From a bacterium (lineage in GTDB: Bacteria > Desulfobacterota > Desulfobulbia > Desulfobulbales > Desulfobulbaceae): 38,876 nucleotides of DNA. The position numbers and the translations under genes were made by a program. Location: assembly GCA_030538155.1 (NCBI GenBank), contig JAUNUN010000029.1:1-38876 (forward strand), in the 5' to 3' direction. This document shows positions 25,701 through 35,227 of the stretch, in pieces (position 1 is the stretch's first letter; every line of letters begins with the position of its first letter). The notes under the pieces are model-generated. The model saw only the letters and a list, made by a program, of their open reading frames with translations. It made no database searches and had not been told where the DNA came from.

Positions 25701-25941
25701 CTTTGTCTTTGGTGTTTTACCTCTTGCCATCAGTACCGGCGCGGGTGCAAACGCCCGCCATGCCATCGGCACCGGCGTGGTCGGCGGCATGCTTTCCGCC
25801 ACCTTTCTCGCCATCGTTTTTGTGCCGATTTTCTATGTGGTGGTGGTGCGTACCTTCACCAGCCATGGGCGCAGGAAAAACGGGGCCGAAACCGGCAATC
25901 AACGGCGCAGTGAAGCCCAGCAGATCGAGGAGCATTCATGA
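22756..25941 (+). CDS. RND multidrug efflux pump, HAE1 type (AcrB-like)
   Basis: This 1061-residue pump begins [18 protein letters not shown], the standard opening of HAE1-type RND proteins. The proton-relay residues are present: the aspartate pair at 411-412 ([12 protein letters not shown]) and Lys942 ([12 protein letters not shown]). The length is typical (about 1050). It uses the proton gradient to expel hydrophobic compounds through the adaptor and channel encoded either side. The stop overlaps the outer-membrane gene start by 4 bp. Substrates cannot be predicted; its position right after the lipid locus may be chance. Confidence 0.96.
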   Translation: MARFFIDRPIFAWVISIVIMLAGSLAVVNLPISQYPEIAPPSIRVTTLYRGASASTIESNVVQVIEENMTGLDNFLYMKSESTSAGMVFMTLTFESGTNPDIAQVQVQNKLQRAISSLPQAVQQEGVRVEKSSSTFLMMLSLVSPDGSLQNNDLGDFMITNLRDPISRLEGVGSVQVFGGRYAMRVWLDPYKLNSHQLTPMDVVNAISVQNSQVTVGALGGAPAVPGQQTSFTLMSQLLMTSIEQFEEILLKVNQDGSQVRLQDVATLVLGSDEYNTIGTYAEGGRLQPSAGMAIMLGTGANALETSDQVREKVDELAEYFPPGVKAIYPYDTTTFVKISIKEVAKTLVEAIILVFLVMYLFLQSFRATLVPTIAVPVVLLGTFGIMSFLGFSINTLTMFGLVLAIGLLVDDAIVVVENVERVMQEEGLPPREATQKSMDQITGALIGIAVVLSAVFVPMAFMGGSTGEIYRQFSVTIVSAMALSVLVALTLSPALCATLLKPVRKGEHHEKKGFFGWFNRSFDRSADKYRDTVQHVLARPGRGMTTYLALLTVMVVLFLRLPTAFIPEEDQGVFLTMVQLPAGASLERTRNVQNEILKYYTEEESENINAAFAVAGFSFAGMAQNMGMVFTQLKDWSERPNEDQSVDALVARATQRFGGSREAMIFAFNLPAVPALGTATGFDFFLQDRAGHGHEKLLEARNQFLGLAMQNPNLVRVRPNGMDDVPEYHLDIDYEQVMAQGVSIADINRTLSIAWGSGYVNDFLYKGRVKKVFVQSDAKYRMAPEDVEHWYVRNNSGAMVPISAVSGGSWSYGSPRLERYNSYPAMEIVGEPAPGKSSGEAMQIVDDIMKQLPEGFGYEWTATSFQEQRSGAQAPFLYAISLLVVFLCLAALYESWTVPFSVMLSVPLGVLGALAATYFRGLENDVYFQVGLLTTIGLSAKNAILIVEFAKRRVDKGRDVVEATVRAARQRLRPILMTSLAFVFGVLPLAISTGAGANARHAIGTGVVGGMLSATFLAIVFVPIFYVVVVRTFTSHGRRKNGAETGNQRRSEAQQIEEHS

Positions 25942-27362
25942 TACACAATAGGTTTCAATCACTTGCCCTGGGGATCGTGGCCTGTTCCTTTTTCGGCTGC
26001 AGCCTGGCCCCGCACTATACCCGGCCGGAGATGCCGGTTCCGGCGGATTTGGCTGTTGTTACCGGTGCCGCCGGTGTTGACGAGAAAGATGCAGCCGCAG
26101 CCGTGCAGCAGGACATCAGCGAGACCGGCTGGGCCGCCTTTTATACGGATCCGGCCCTGCAACAGGTGATCGGCACGGCGCTGGCCAACAACCGCGATCT
26201 AGCCGAAACAGCCCTGAACGTGGAGAGCTTCCAGGCCCAGTACCGCATCCAGCGCTCCGAGCTCTTTCCCACGGTTGGTGCAGATGGTTCCTGGACCAAG
26301 CAGCGGGCCTTCAGCGGCGGCCGGTACGGCACCGGCGAGATGTATGCGGTCGGAGTTGGGGTGACCGCCTATGAGCTGGATTTCTTCGGCCGAGTGCGCA
26401 ACCTCAATGAAGAGGCCTTGGCCCAGTATCTGGCCCAGACCGAGGTGCACCGCGCGGCGGTCATCAGTCTGGTTGCCGAAACCGCCCGCGCCTATCTGGG
26501 CCTCTTGGCCGACCGCGAACTCCTGGCCATCAGCGAGAACACCTTGAATAACGAGCGCGAATCCTACGGCCTGGTGGAGCAGCGTTTCAACGGCGGTATT
26601 GCCAACAACCTGGAGCTGGCCCAGTCGCGTACCATGCTGGAACGGGTGCGGGGCAGCGTAGCCCAGTACCAGTTGCAGCGGGAACAGGACCTGAACTACC
26701 TGACCCTGCTGACCGGAACCCGTTTGGCCGATCCCTCAACCAGTGGTCAACGTCTGGAAGAGCACGACCTGACCCTGGCATTGCCTGCAGGGCTGCCCTC
26801 AAGCGTGCTTCTGCAGCGCCCTGACATCCAGGCGGCCGAGCACCAGCTCAGGGCAGCCAATGCCGGCATCGGCGCGGCTAGGGCCGCCTTCTTCCCCAGC
26901 ATCCGTCTGACCGGCAATGCCGGTTATATGGCCTCTGATTTCGATGACCTTTTTGACAGCGCCACCGGGGTCTGGCTCTTTTCTCCATCCATCAATCTGC
27001 CTATTTTCACCGGTGGCCGTCTCCAGGCCCAACTGGATGTGGCCGAGTTGCGCAAGGAGGCTGGTATTGTCCGCTACGAAAAGGCCATTCAAAATGCCTT
27101 TAGGGAAGTAGCCGACGCCCTGGCCGCGCAGAAATGGCTGGCCGAACAGGTGGCGGCGCAAAAGGCCTATGTGGAGGCGAGCCGGCAGTACTATGACTTT
27201 GCGGTCTCGCGTTACAAGGAGGGCATTGACAGTTTTCTTACCCAGCTCGATGCGCAGCGCTCCCTGTTCGAGGCTCGCCAGACCTATGTCATACTGCGTC
27301 TGGCGCAGCAGAACAATCAGGTCAATCTGTTCAAAGCGCTGGGAGGTGGATGGAAAGAATAG
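25938..27362 (+). CDS. Outer-membrane efflux lipoprotein (OprM/TolC family)
   Basis: This 474-residue channel protein has a lipoprotein signal peptide (lipobox FFGC, Cys21) followed by SLAPHYTRP, characteristic of NodT/OprM-type lipoproteins. Two TolC-type repeats are visible, with helical segments around [17 protein letters not shown] and [21 protein letters not shown]. It completes the tripartite pump. It overlaps the pump gene by 4 bp (ATGA) and is followed by a 12-bp perfect stem-loop at 27378-27415. Confidence 0.94.
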   Translation: MIHNRFQSLALGIVACSFFGCSLAPHYTRPEMPVPADLAVVTGAAGVDEKDAAAAVQQDISETGWAAFYTDPALQQVIGTALANNRDLAETALNVESFQAQYRIQRSELFPTVGADGSWTKQRAFSGGRYGTGEMYAVGVGVTAYELDFFGRVRNLNEEALAQYLAQTEVHRAAVISLVAETARAYLGLLADRELLAISENTLNNERESYGLVEQRFNGGIANNLELAQSRTMLERVRGSVAQYQLQREQDLNYLTLLTGTRLADPSTSGQRLEEHDLTLALPAGLPSSVLLQRPDIQAAEHQLRAANAGIGAARAAFFPSIRLTGNAGYMASDFDDLFDSATGVWLFSPSINLPIFTGGRLQAQLDVAELRKEAGIVRYEKAIQNAFREVADALAAQKWLAEQVAAQKAYVEASRQYYDFAVSRYKEGIDSFLTQLDAQRSLFEARQTYVILRLAQQNNQVNLFKALGGGWKE

Positions 27363-27377
27363 CTGCAGGTCAGAGTA

Positions 27378-27415
27378 ATTCCGCTTCCAGATCAGAAATG
27401 ATATGGAAGCGGAAT
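27378..27415 (+). repeat. Compact hairpin derived from the repeat-element ends; possible terminator
   Basis: ATTCCGCTTCCA (27378-27389) and TGGAAGCGGAAT (27404-27415) are a perfect 12-bp inverted repeat with a 14-nt loop containing GATCAGAAATGAT. The left arm plus GATCA repeats the sequence found at and just outside the left end of the 113-bp element at 17601, so this looks like an internally deleted or minimal relative. A T5 run begins 7 bp after the stem, so weak termination of the efflux operon is possible. Confidence 0.7.
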
Positions 27416-27519
27416 AAGGCGTTTTTAAGTGGTTACGGGCACCTATGCCGTAAGCCGGATAAAGCGGCCTTGATATGGAAAGAGAAGAAAGCGGATAAGG
27501 ATTTACGGCCCTATCAGCG

Positions 27520-27534
27520 CAGGTGTTGCACCTG
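27520..27534. promoter_or_regulatory. Short palindrome before the TetR gene
   Basis: CAGGTG and CACCTG flank TTG, giving a 15-bp perfect inverted repeat that ends 23 bp before the TetR start. The right arm extends to CACCTGATA, with TATCAG upstream of the left arm. It may be an autoregulatory site or a leader hairpin. Confidence 0.3.
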
Positions 27535-27557
27535 ATACGGCCTGCAGGAGGAAGAGT

Positions 27558-28226
27558 ATGGCACGAAAAACCAAGGAAGGGGCTGAAGAAACTCGCGCAG
27601 GCATTCTGAAGGCGGCCCTTTCCCTGTTTTCATCCAGAGGTGTTTCCGGTACCACCCTGACGGAAATCGCCCAGAAGGCAGGGGTAACCAGAGGCGCGAT
27701 TTACTGGCATTTTGACAACAAAGATCACCTGCTGCATGCCCTGTGGGAGCAGACGGTCACCCCCTATGAGATGATCGCTCAACTGGGTGAGCGGCTGGAT
27801 GAGCCTGACCCCTTGGGCAGATTGCATCAACTGCACCTGGCCATTTTGCAGGATCTGGCCGAAAACGACAAGACCCGGCAGTTTTTTCAGATCTGGCTGG
27901 ATCGCGGCAAACTCGGCAGTGTTGACCGCAATGAAAGCTATCTGGAATTGGAGGAGCGCAGGCAGCGCTCATTGAAGAAGATCGAGGGTATTATGCGTAA
28001 TGCCGCGTCAAAGGGGCAGTTGCCGCCCAACTTTGACGCCCATGTGGGCGCATTGGCTCTCTACACCTTTGTGGATGGCTTGGTGACGGCCCTGCTCTTG
28101 AACCCGAAGAGTTCAGCAGTGAAAACGGATATTTCGCGCCTACTCGATGCCTTTTTCTTTATGTTGCGTGCCGGCAACAACCCCTATCTCAGCAACAGGC
28201 CTGAACAGGGAGGGGTGGAGGAGTGA
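27558..28226 (+). CDS. TetR/AcrR-family repressor of the efflux operon
   Basis: This 222-residue regulator has an N-terminal helix-turn-helix (about 33-55, TLTEIAQKAGVTRGAIYWHF), diagnostic of the TetR family and close to the AcrR/TtgR subgroup. The C-terminal ligand domain includes the AcrR-like segment ALYTFVDGLV. It has a strong AGGAGG ribosome binding site just before the ATG. It lies downstream of the pump genes on the same strand instead of divergent to them. The operator at 21440-21463 fits this subgroup, so repression of the pump is likely. Confidence 0.92.
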   Translation: MARKTKEGAEETRAGILKAALSLFSSRGVSGTTLTEIAQKAGVTRGAIYWHFDNKDHLLHALWEQTVTPYEMIAQLGERLDEPDPLGRLHQLHLAILQDLAENDKTRQFFQIWLDRGKLGSVDRNESYLELEERRQRSLKKIEGIMRNAASKGQLPPNFDAHVGALALYTFVDGLVTALLLNPKSSAVKTDISRLLDAFFFMLRAGNNPYLSNRPEQGGVEE

Positions 28227-28227
28227 A

Positions 28228-28370
28228 GCTGTTCCGGTTTCGGCCCCTGTTCAACAAAAATGCGTCAGGCGACGAGACAAAGACTAACAGCAATACACAC
28301 CCTGCAGGCATTTGTCCAAGACCGGCACAGCTAAGGCTGTATTCGACTGTGCAATAAGGATTGGAACAGC
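28228..28370 (+). repeat. Diverged third member of the repeat family (143 bp)
   Basis: The segment is bounded by perfect 8-bp inverted repeats GCTGTTCC (28228-28235) and GGAACAGC (28363-28370). The interior can be aligned with the 113-bp elements in order: GGCGACGAG, CAAAGAC, GCATTTG, CCGGCACAG and TAAGGCT correspond to GGCGAGG, CAAATGC, GCATTTG, CCGACACAG and TAGGGCT. It fills the gap between the convergent TetR and DnaJ genes almost exactly. Confidence 0.6.
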
Positions 28371-28372
28371 GA

Positions 28373-29341
28373 TTAGAGCCCGCTTGCGGCCAGTGTCTGG
28401 ATCAGCTCTTCCTGCTCCGGGCTGAGCGCCTTGGGTACCGTCACCGCCAGTTTGACCAGCAAGTCGCCCCGTTCGCCGCCCATGGGGCCTGCAGGCAGAC
28501 CATGGCCCTTGATGCGCAACCTGGCATCCTGCTGCACGCCCGGCGGCACCTTGACGTTGAATTTCTTCCCCTCCAGGCTCTCCACCTCGATACCCGCGCC
28601 CAGGCAGGCCTGGCTGAAGGAAATTTTGTGTTCCACCACCAGGTCATCCTCTTCTCGCTGGAAACGGGAGTGCGGAGTGAGGTTGATCTTCAGATACATG
28701 TCCCCCGGCGGGCCGCCGTTTGGCGATGACGAACCCCGTCCCGATAGCCTGAGACGCTTGCCGTGTTCGATCCCTTTGGGCACTTTCACGGAAATGCTCT
28801 GCTGTTCGCCGTTGGGCTGGCGAAAGGTGACGGTTTTTTCCGCGCCATTGAGCACATCTTCCAAGGTGATGTTGAGGGTGTAGTTCAGATCAGCACCCGC
28901 AACCGGCTGGGGCGCGCAACTGCCGCCCCGGCAACCGCTTCCTCCCATACCGCCGCCCTGGAAGAGGTTCTCAAAGGGCGAGCTGCCTCCGGCAGTACGG
29001 AAGCTGCCCGCGCCACGAAAGCCGCCGCCTAAGCCTCCACCGAAGCCGAACTGGCGAAGGATGGAGTCCAAATCAAAGTTGCGGAAGATGTCTTCCTGGC
29101 TGAAACGCTGGTGAAAGCCGGCGGAACCAAAGGTGTCGTACTGCTGCCGTTTTTCCGGATCCGACAAGACCGCGTAGGCCTCGCTGATCTCCTTGAATTT
29201 TTCTTCGGCCGCCTTGTTGCCCTGATTTTTATCCGGATGATATTTGAATGCCAGCTTGCGGTAGGCCTTTTTGATCTCTTCGGTAGAGGCTGTTTTGCTC
29301 AGGCCAAGCGCCTCGTAATAGTCAGTCATTTTCTTATTCAT
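28373..29341 (-). CDS. DnaJ/CbpA-type co-chaperone without zinc finger
   Basis: This 322-residue protein has an N-terminal J domain with the HPD motif at 35-37, a Gly/Phe-rich linker (about 90-145, [14 protein letters not shown]), and two C-terminal substrate-binding beta domains starting near [15 protein letters not shown]. The four-repeat zinc-binding domain of DnaJ is absent, so it is of the CbpA (type II) class. It stimulates DnaK ATPase and delivers substrates. The start at 29341 ([13 protein letters not shown]) has no strong ribosome binding site; ATG at 29329 is an alternative. It converges with the TetR gene. Confidence 0.92.
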   Translation of the reverse strand: MNKKMTDYYEALGLSKTASTEEIKKAYRKLAFKYHPDKNQGNKAAEEKFKEISEAYAVLSDPEKRQQYDTFGSAGFHQRFSQEDIFRNFDLDSILRQFGFGGGLGGGFRGAGSFRTAGGSSPFENLFQGGGMGGSGCRGGSCAPQPVAGADLNYTLNITLEDVLNGAEKTVTFRQPNGEQQSISVKVPKGIEHGKRLRLSGRGSSSPNGGPPGDMYLKINLTPHSRFQREEDDLVVEHKISFSQACLGAGIEVESLEGKKFNVKVPPGVQQDARLRIKGHGLPAGPMGGERGDLLVKLAVTVPKALSPEQEELIQTLAASGL

Positions 29342-29510
29342 TAAATGGATATACAGGCTGAAAGTACAGGAATTACCTGAGCACTATAAGGCCGATATCC
29401 GCTTCAGCCAAGGGGCCGGCCGGTATTGTTGCCGGCGTCTTTGCAATACTCCCGGCCGCCCTGAATTTGTCCCGTTTTTTACCGGTGTCCTGCAATCGGC
29501 ACTGTAGCGG

Positions 29511-30773
29511 CTATTGGCCGTAGTTCTGCTGCAAGCGCGCCAGTACCGAGTCTCTGGTGTTTTTGGGCTGGTTGAGCATGATCACATAGGCCCTGCCGTT
29601 GGACAGGTATCCCGCCAGGTTGTAGACCCCGGTGAGGGTACCGGATTTGCGGGCTATGCCGTTCTGTTGCCGCAAGACCGCGCGGTAGGGTCGAAAGCGC
29701 TGCAAGAGGGTGAGCATGGTGCGGGCATTGACGCGGCTCTCCCTGGAAAGGCCGGACCCCTCGCTGACCCGGATGGAATCTGCCATAGCCGGGCCCAGCA
29801 GGATGGTAAGTTCTTCCCGCAAAACGGCCCTGGCCTTGGCCCAGGTGGCCGGATAGCCTTTGCGCTGGGCTCCCATTTGCAAAAAGATGAGATTGGCGAT
29901 GAAGTTTGAAGAGGAGTGCATCAGGGCCGCGCTGATCTCGCTCAGGTTCCGGCTGCCGGCATGCATGTAGAGCAATTGCGCATCCGCAGGCGTGGGCTTC
30001 TTGCCGCCGAGTTTGTTCACGTTGATGCCGGTTTGCTGGAACAGGCCCCGAAACAGTTCGCCTGCATAACGGGCGCTGCGCTCCCTGCCGTCTGCGCCGT
30101 CGCAGCAGATATTGAGCCGCACACGGCCTGCGGGCCGCTGTCCGGCCAGTTCGTGCATCAGGGGCAGGGTCGGGGTTTGGGCCTCGGCCGAGGCAATATT
30201 GCCCTTCTTGTCCTTAAAAACCGCAATACTGTTGAAGTTGACAGCCAAGGCCCCCACCGGCGCATCGTAGGGGTTGTCGCTGATGGCCTGGCCGGGTACC
30301 GGCCCTTCCAGGGCAAAGGCGGAGTCATCCACATAGAGGGTGGCCACGCTGTGCATGCCGAGCGCCTTTAAGCGGGCGGCAATCAGGCTGATTTCTTCCG
30401 ACACCAGCGATGGGTCGCCAAAACCGCGGATATAGAGGTTGCCTGCTTGGTCCTGGTAAAAACCGGTATTGAAACGGTAGTCCGGCCCCAGCACCTGCAT
30501 CGCAGTCAGCACTGTGGCCACCTTGATGATGCTGGCAGGCACCAGGGCCTGGTCAAGGTTGCAGCCCGCCACGATCTTGCCGGAGGTATCGGCCACCGCA
30601 TAGCTGCCCTTGCTGATCAGCCCTTGCATGCCGGGGCAGGCAGCGTCGGAGGCGGTGGGTGGGAAAGTGGCCACAAGGGTGAGCGCACTGAGGGTCAGCG
30701 CCTTAAACCACATAAAAGAGTTGAGCCGGCTCAGGCTTTTTCGATATTTTTGAGCTGAAAGCGGAAAGAGCAT
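29511..30773 (-). CDS. dacB: D-alanyl-D-alanine carboxypeptidase/endopeptidase (PBP4, S13)
   Basis: This 420-residue periplasmic penicillin-binding protein has the serine motif SIIK (Ser81 to Lys84), the SxN motif in MHSSSNFIANL, and KSGTLTG as the third active-site motif. An N-terminal hydrophobic segment (21-36 in this numbering) is the signal sequence. The start is chosen at 30773, since the open frame upstream adds an unrelated 58 residues; 30713 is an alternative closer to the signal segment. It trims or opens peptidoglycan cross-links. It lies downstream of trpB on the same strand beyond a good terminator, so it probably has its own promoter. Confidence 0.88.
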   Translation of the reverse strand: MLFPLSAQKYRKSLSRLNSFMWFKALTLSALTLVATFPPTASDAACPGMQGLISKGSYAVADTSGKIVAGCNLDQALVPASIIKVATVLTAMQVLGPDYRFNTGFYQDQAGNLYIRGFGDPSLVSEEISLIAARLKALGMHSVATLYVDDSAFALEGPVPGQAISDNPYDAPVGALAVNFNSIAVFKDKKGNIASAEAQTPTLPLMHELAGQRPAGRVRLNICCDGADGRERSARYAGELFRGLFQQTGINVNKLGGKKPTPADAQLLYMHAGSRNLSEISAALMHSSSNFIANLIFLQMGAQRKGYPATWAKARAVLREELTILLGPAMADSIRVSEGSGLSRESRVNARTMLTLLQRFRPYRAVLRQQNGIARKSGTLTGVYNLAGYLSNGRAYVIMLNQPKNTRDSVLARLQQNYGQ

Positions 30774-30818
30774 GGTAGAAGCAGCGATAGAGGATGAGCT
30801 GAAATGGCCGGCCGCTAC

Positions 30819-30856
30819 AAAAACAGCCTGCCGCTTAAGAAGAAAGCAGCAGGCTG
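30819..30856 (-). terminator. Rho-independent terminator after trpB
   Basis: Read on the minus strand, CAGCCTGC and GCAGGCTG form a perfect 8-bp stem with a 17-nt loop, followed immediately by TTTTT. It lies 53 bp after the trpB stop and separates it from dacB. Confidence 0.78.
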
Positions 30857-30909
30857 GGGCGGAAACAAACAAGCGCGGGTTAGTGTAAAAACCGTGCAGA
30901 GTCAGAGTA

Positions 30910-32253
30910 TCAAGGAATGCTGGGCAACTTGGCCAAAGACTCGTCAATCTCCTGCTGCGGATAGCTGTAATCTTGCAATGCGCCCTGCAGATACTGGTCG
31001 TAGGAGGGCAGGTCGATCACTCCGGTGCCGGAGAGATTGAAGAGAATGGTCTTGGGCTCCTTCGGGTCTTTCATGGCCTCGATAATGGCTCCCCGAATGG
31101 CATGGGTGCTTTCCGGGGCCGGGATAATGCCCTCGGTGCGGGCAAAGAGCACGCCTGCCTCAAAGCATTCCAGCTGGTGCAGGGCCAGCGGGCTGACGAT
31201 ACCCTCCCTGGTGAGTGCAGACACGATCGGAGCCATGCCGTGATAGCGCAGACCGCCCGCATGCATGCCCGGCGGCACAAAATCATGGCCCAGGGTATAC
31301 ATGCAGAGAAGCGGCGTCATCATGGCCACATCACCGGCATCATAGGCCAGCTTGCCGCTGGTGAGCGAGGGACAGGAGGCGGGTTCGCAGCCGAGGAAAG
31401 TTATCTTCTTGCCCTCCAGGTAATCGGGCACAAAGGGCACGATCAGACCGGCAAAGTTCGAGCCGCCGCCGCAGCAGCCGACAATCACATCCGGATAATC
31501 CCCGGCAATCTCCATCTGCTTCTTGGCCTCAAGCCCAACAATGGACTGGTGCAGCACCACATGGTTCAGCACGGAACCGAGCGAATAATTGGTATCCTTG
31601 CGGGCAATGGCGTCTTCCAGGGCTTCCGAGATGGCCATGCCCAGGGAGCCGGGCGTATCCGGCATGCGCGCCAGGATGTCACGTCCGATTTTGGTGCCTT
31701 CACTGGGGCTTGCCACTACTTCGCCGCCATAGGTCTGCATCATAAATTTGCGGTAGGGTTTCTGGTCGTAGGACACCCGTACCATGTAGACCTTGCAGGC
31801 CATGTCGAATTTTGAGGTGGCAAAGCTGAGCGCGGCCCCCCACTGACCTGCGCCGGTTTCTGTGGTCAGACGTTTGATGCCTTCGCGCTTGTTGAAAAAG
31901 GCCTGGGGTACGGCAGAGTTGGGTTTGTGGCTGCCCACCGGCGACACGCTTTCGTTCTTAAAATAGATCTTCGCCTTGGTGCCCAGGGCCCCTTCCAGCT
32001 TGTTGGCGCGTACCAGGGGGCTGGGCCGCCAGATGGAATAGATATCAAGCACCTCTTCAGGGATGGGAATGAAGCGCTCTCGGCTCATTTCCTGCTCGAT
32101 CAGCCCCTGGGGGAAGATGGCTCCAAGTTTTTCCGGGCTGACCGGTTCATGGGTGGTTGGGTCCAGCGGCGGCCGCAGCCCGTTTGGGATATCCGGTACC
32201 ACGTTGTACCATTGCCGTGGCATTTCATCGTCGCGCAATACTATCTTTTTCAT
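30910..32253 (-). CDS. trpB: TrpB2-type tryptophan synthase beta-like protein
   Basis: This 447-residue PLP enzyme has the PLP lysine at 110 (VGSHKPNSA) and the phosphate-binding loop GCCGGGSNF. The long N-terminal extension ([16 protein letters not shown]) is diagnostic of the TrpB2 subfamily and absent from ordinary TrpB1. The ATG at 32253 is preceded by an AAAGGAGA ribosome binding site. TrpB2 can make tryptophan from indole and serine without TrpA, as an indole salvage enzyme. No trpA or other trp gene is adjacent, which fits a stand-alone role. It is followed by a strong terminator and preceded by a terminator-like hairpin. Confidence 0.92.
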   Translation of the reverse strand: MKKIVLRDDEMPRQWYNVVPDIPNGLRPPLDPTTHEPVSPEKLGAIFPQGLIEQEMSRERFIPIPEEVLDIYSIWRPSPLVRANKLEGALGTKAKIYFKNESVSPVGSHKPNSAVPQAFFNKREGIKRLTTETGAGQWGAALSFATSKFDMACKVYMVRVSYDQKPYRKFMMQTYGGEVVASPSEGTKIGRDILARMPDTPGSLGMAISEALEDAIARKDTNYSLGSVLNHVVLHQSIVGLEAKKQMEIAGDYPDVIVGCCGGGSNFAGLIVPFVPDYLEGKKITFLGCEPASCPSLTSGKLAYDAGDVAMMTPLLCMYTLGHDFVPPGMHAGGLRYHGMAPIVSALTREGIVSPLALHQLECFEAGVLFARTEGIIPAPESTHAIRGAIIEAMKDPKEPKTILFNLSGTGVIDLPSYDQYLQGALQDYSYPQQEIDESLAKLPSIP

Positions 32254-32274
32254 TCGTTCTCCTTTATCCGGGCA

Positions 32275-32303
32275 CAAAAAACGGCACAGCATCCATGCGG
32301 TGC
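32275..32303 (-). terminator. Terminator-like hairpin between the radical SAM gene and trpB
   Basis: On the minus strand, GCAC-CGCATGGATGCT-GTGC (32284-32303) can pair at its ends and again through GCAT/ATGC. A run of six T follows at about 32275-32280, about 20 nt before the trpB start codon. It may end the upstream transcript or act as an attenuator in the trpB leader. Confidence 0.4.
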
Positions 32304-32365
32304 ACAAAATGTTGGATGATTCACAGGATGAAAGCCTTCATATTTACTGCAAAGCGGCATAATCC

Positions 32366-34993
32366 TCAAGCTGGAACAGGCATATCCACGCTTTCTCTTT
32401 TGACGATCCGGCACAAGAGCGCCTCCTCCTGGCTGAAGCCGAAGACTTTCTCCAGCACTTCGCGCGGGTTGACCCCCGGCAGGCCCTGGTGGTGGATGAG
32501 GCTCAGTTCAAGCACATCCTCATCAAGCCGCATGGCGGCAATGAGCGGCCGCATGTCAAAGCTGGTTTCCCGGTTTTTGCGCAGCCGGGTGATGGGAAAG
32601 TGCTCGCAGGCCAGAAAGGCGCTTATCTTGGCATCAAGGGCGGCGGGATCATGGCTGCCCAGGTGACCGTTCAGGTGGCCGCTGAGATGGACGCTGTAGC
32701 TCGCCCTGGCACAGGCCGCATTCTTTTTGGGCGCAAGGCTGATGCTGTGCACCTCCAGTCCGGACGGCAACTCCCTGTTCAGGCTTTCAATGAGCGAACT
32801 GTTCAGGGAGATTGGCCGCCGCAGTTCCATATCAAAGTATTCCGCCAGGCTCTCCATGCCCACGGGCAGGGCCTGGCTGAAGGAGACCTTGGGCGTTGGG
32901 TTGAAACCCTGCGTGTAGGCAAGGGGCATGCCCGCGCGCCGCAGGCTGCGGAAGATGAGTTGTAAAAGTTCCAGATGACCAAGCAAGCGGCTGTTGGCGC
33001 TTCTCTGGTAGTGCACCCGGTAGCTCAGGCCCTTGCCCTGTTGAATGGCCCCGCTCTCAGGCCGCTTGTGCGCTGTTGCAGGTGCAGGCGAGTTGTGCAG
33101 CACCGGCTGCACGGTCTTGAAATCGCAAATACCGCAGCCCTGGCAGCCGTCTGTGCGGCAATCCGACGTGTACTGCCGGGTAAGTGCACGCTCCCGCTCT
33201 GCCAAGAGAAATGCGCGTTCCACCCCGCAGTCCAGGTGATCCCAGGGCAGCAGTTCCTCGGAGCTGCGTTTGCGCAGGTAGGCATCCAACTCGATGTCGC
33301 AGTCCTTGGCCGCTTCCTGCCAGCGGGCCAGTTGAAAGTGCTCGCCCCAGCTGTCCAGCCGCGCTCCCTGTCTCCAGGCCTCTTCAATCAGTGCGCTCAG
33401 TCTGCGGTCGCCCCGGGCAAAGACCCCTTCCAGATACGACTGTTCCGGATCATGCCATTTCAACTTGAAGCCCTTGGGCGGCAGGAGCCGCTTGAGCAGT
33501 TGAATCCGCTCCTTCGAGGCCTCCAGGCTGAGCTGTTCTTCCCATTGAAAAGGGGTGTGCGCCTTGGGCACAAAGGTGCCCACGCCTACATTGATCTGTA
33601 TGCCCCTGCGGTTGCCGCTTCTGTTTTTGGTCTGCGCCTGGGCCTTGGCCTTGCGCACTAGGGTGGCGATGGCCCCAACATCGGCCTCTGTTTCCGTGGG
33701 CAGACCGGTCATAAAGTAGAATTTGATCAGGTTCCAGCCCAGGGAAAAGGCGTTGTGGCAGGTGTCGAGCAGGTCTTCTTCGGTAATGCCCTTGTTGATC
33801 ACCTGACGCAGGCGTTCACTGCCCGCCTCGGGCGCAATGGTGAAGCCGGTTTTGCGCACCCGCCGGATCTGCTCCATAATGGCCGGTGAGAGCGTGCCCA
33901 CCCGCATGGAGGGCATGGACAGGGCCACCCGGCACGGGCTGAAGCGGTTCATCAGGGTGAGCACCAGCTCATCCAGGCAGGAGTAGTCGCCGGTGGAAAG
34001 CGACAAGAGCGCCATTTCCTCAAAACCGCTGGCCTCGATGCCTTTCTCTGCCCAGGTGAGGATATCTGCCATGCTCCGCTCCCGCACCGGCCGGTAGAGG
34101 ATGCCGGCCTGGCAGAAGCGGCAGCCACGGGTACAGCCCCGGGCAATCTCCATGGCGAGCCGGTCGTGCACCGGTTTGACGGCAGGCACCAGGGGGCGAT
34201 GCTGGAGCTCGCCGGAATCAAGCGCAGGTAAAATGGCGCGGCGCACGCTGGTGTGGCCGGGCTCCAACGCCTCCACAGACTGCAACCTGCCGTCTTCGCT
34301 ATACTGTGGTTTGAACAGGGAGGGAACGTAGAGTCCCTGCACCGCGCTCAGCTGCTTGAGCATTTCCTTGCGACTGATTTTGTTCTTCTTGACCGCATGG
34401 AGCAGGTTCGCGATCTCGACAATGGCCTCTTCGCCATCGCCCAGGAGGATGGCGTCAAAAAAATCCGCCACCGGCTCCGGGTTAAAGGCGCAGGATCCGC
34501 CGCCGAGCACCAGCGGGTGGCTCTGGTTCCGCTCCCGGCTGTACAGGGGCAGGCCGGCCAGGTCGAGCACGGTGAGGATATTGGTGTAGCAGAGCTCGTA
34601 GGGCAGGGTGATGCCGAGCACGTCGTACTTGGCTAGGGGCACGCCCGCCTCAAGCGAGAACAGCGGCATGCCCTTCTTGCGCAAAAGGGCTTCCATGTCG
34701 GTATCCGGCGTGTAGGCGCGGTGGGCGCAGAAATCCTCCTGCTGATTGAGGATATGGTAGAGGATCTGCAGGCCCTGGTGCGACATGCCGATTTCGTAGA
34801 GATCCGGAAAGATCAGGCAGAAGTTGAGCTGCGCTTCCTGGAGTGCGCCCTTTTTGGCGGAGATGGCATTGTATTCAAGTCCCACGTACTGGCCGGGTTT
34901 GCGCACCAGCGGCAAGAGCGCCTCTAGGGCGGAAGCATCAGGTATCTTAGATATTTCAGGTACGATAGGCGCGGATTTGTCGTGTTCTGTCAT
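32366..34993 (-). CDS. TIGR03960/TIGR03936-type B12-binding radical SAM protein
   Basis: This 875-residue protein combines a B12-binding-like N-terminal part (GEEAIVEI near 188), a radical SAM core with CTRGCRFC (Cys287, Cys291, Cys294), a Cys-rich segment DCRTDGCQGCGICDF, and a C-terminal DUF2344-like domain. That domain begins YRVHYQRSANSRLLGHLELLQLIFRS (split here as YRVHYQRSANS then RLLGHLELLQ) and includes AYTQGFNPTPKVSF. The fused arrangement is a known single-protein form in deltaproteobacteria. Its function is not established; it often neighbours ribonuclease G-type genes elsewhere. The ATG at 34993 is preferred to a TTG 24 bp upstream. It is divergent from the AMIN gene. Confidence 0.88.
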   Translation of the reverse strand: MTEHDKSAPIVPEISKIPDASALEALLPLVRKPGQYVGLEYNAISAKKGALQEAQLNFCLIFPDLYEIGMSHQGLQILYHILNQQEDFCAHRAYTPDTDMEALLRKKGMPLFSLEAGVPLAKYDVLGITLPYELCYTNILTVLDLAGLPLYSRERNQSHPLVLGGGSCAFNPEPVADFFDAILLGDGEEAIVEIANLLHAVKKNKISRKEMLKQLSAVQGLYVPSLFKPQYSEDGRLQSVEALEPGHTSVRRAILPALDSGELQHRPLVPAVKPVHDRLAMEIARGCTRGCRFCQAGILYRPVRERSMADILTWAEKGIEASGFEEMALLSLSTGDYSCLDELVLTLMNRFSPCRVALSMPSMRVGTLSPAIMEQIRRVRKTGFTIAPEAGSERLRQVINKGITEEDLLDTCHNAFSLGWNLIKFYFMTGLPTETEADVGAIATLVRKAKAQAQTKNRSGNRRGIQINVGVGTFVPKAHTPFQWEEQLSLEASKERIQLLKRLLPPKGFKLKWHDPEQSYLEGVFARGDRRLSALIEEAWRQGARLDSWGEHFQLARWQEAAKDCDIELDAYLRKRSSEELLPWDHLDCGVERAFLLAERERALTRQYTSDCRTDGCQGCGICDFKTVQPVLHNSPAPATAHKRPESGAIQQGKGLSYRVHYQRSANSRLLGHLELLQLIFRSLRRAGMPLAYTQGFNPTPKVSFSQALPVGMESLAEYFDMELRRPISLNSSLIESLNRELPSGLEVHSISLAPKKNAACARASYSVHLSGHLNGHLGSHDPAALDAKISAFLACEHFPITRLRKNRETSFDMRPLIAAMRLDEDVLELSLIHHQGLPGVNPREVLEKVFGFSQEEALLCRIVKRESVDMPVPA

Positions 34994-35095
34994 CTGTACT
35001 AAATCATGGTGCCGCAATGCAGCCTTGGGCCAGGCTGTTTACGGCCGGTATAGGGGGTGAAAAGGCGGCCTTGGAGGTTTGGACCGGGACTTTTC

Positions 35096-35116
35096 CCCTT
35101 TTCCGGGAGAAAAGGG
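35096..35116. other. Hairpin in the divergent region before the AMIN gene
   Basis: CCCTTTTC (35096-35103) and GAAAAGGG (35109-35116) form a perfect 8-bp stem with a 5-nt loop. It lies between the divergent radical SAM and AMIN-domain genes. An operator or a leader hairpin are both possible. Confidence 0.35.
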
Positions 35117-35227
35117 TTCCAGTATCCGGACTTGGCGAAAAAAACTTGCTTCCTGGGCAGCAACTGCGTAATTGTTGCTATGCATGTTCTGCTTTTTCAC
35201 TTCAACTACCCGAACTGTCCCAGAAAA

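Noticed and set aside
29400..29470. GC-rich inverted repeat (GCCGG/CCGGC) between dnaJ and dacB, considered as a terminator
   Set aside because: No T-run follows it on the minus strand, so it was not called.
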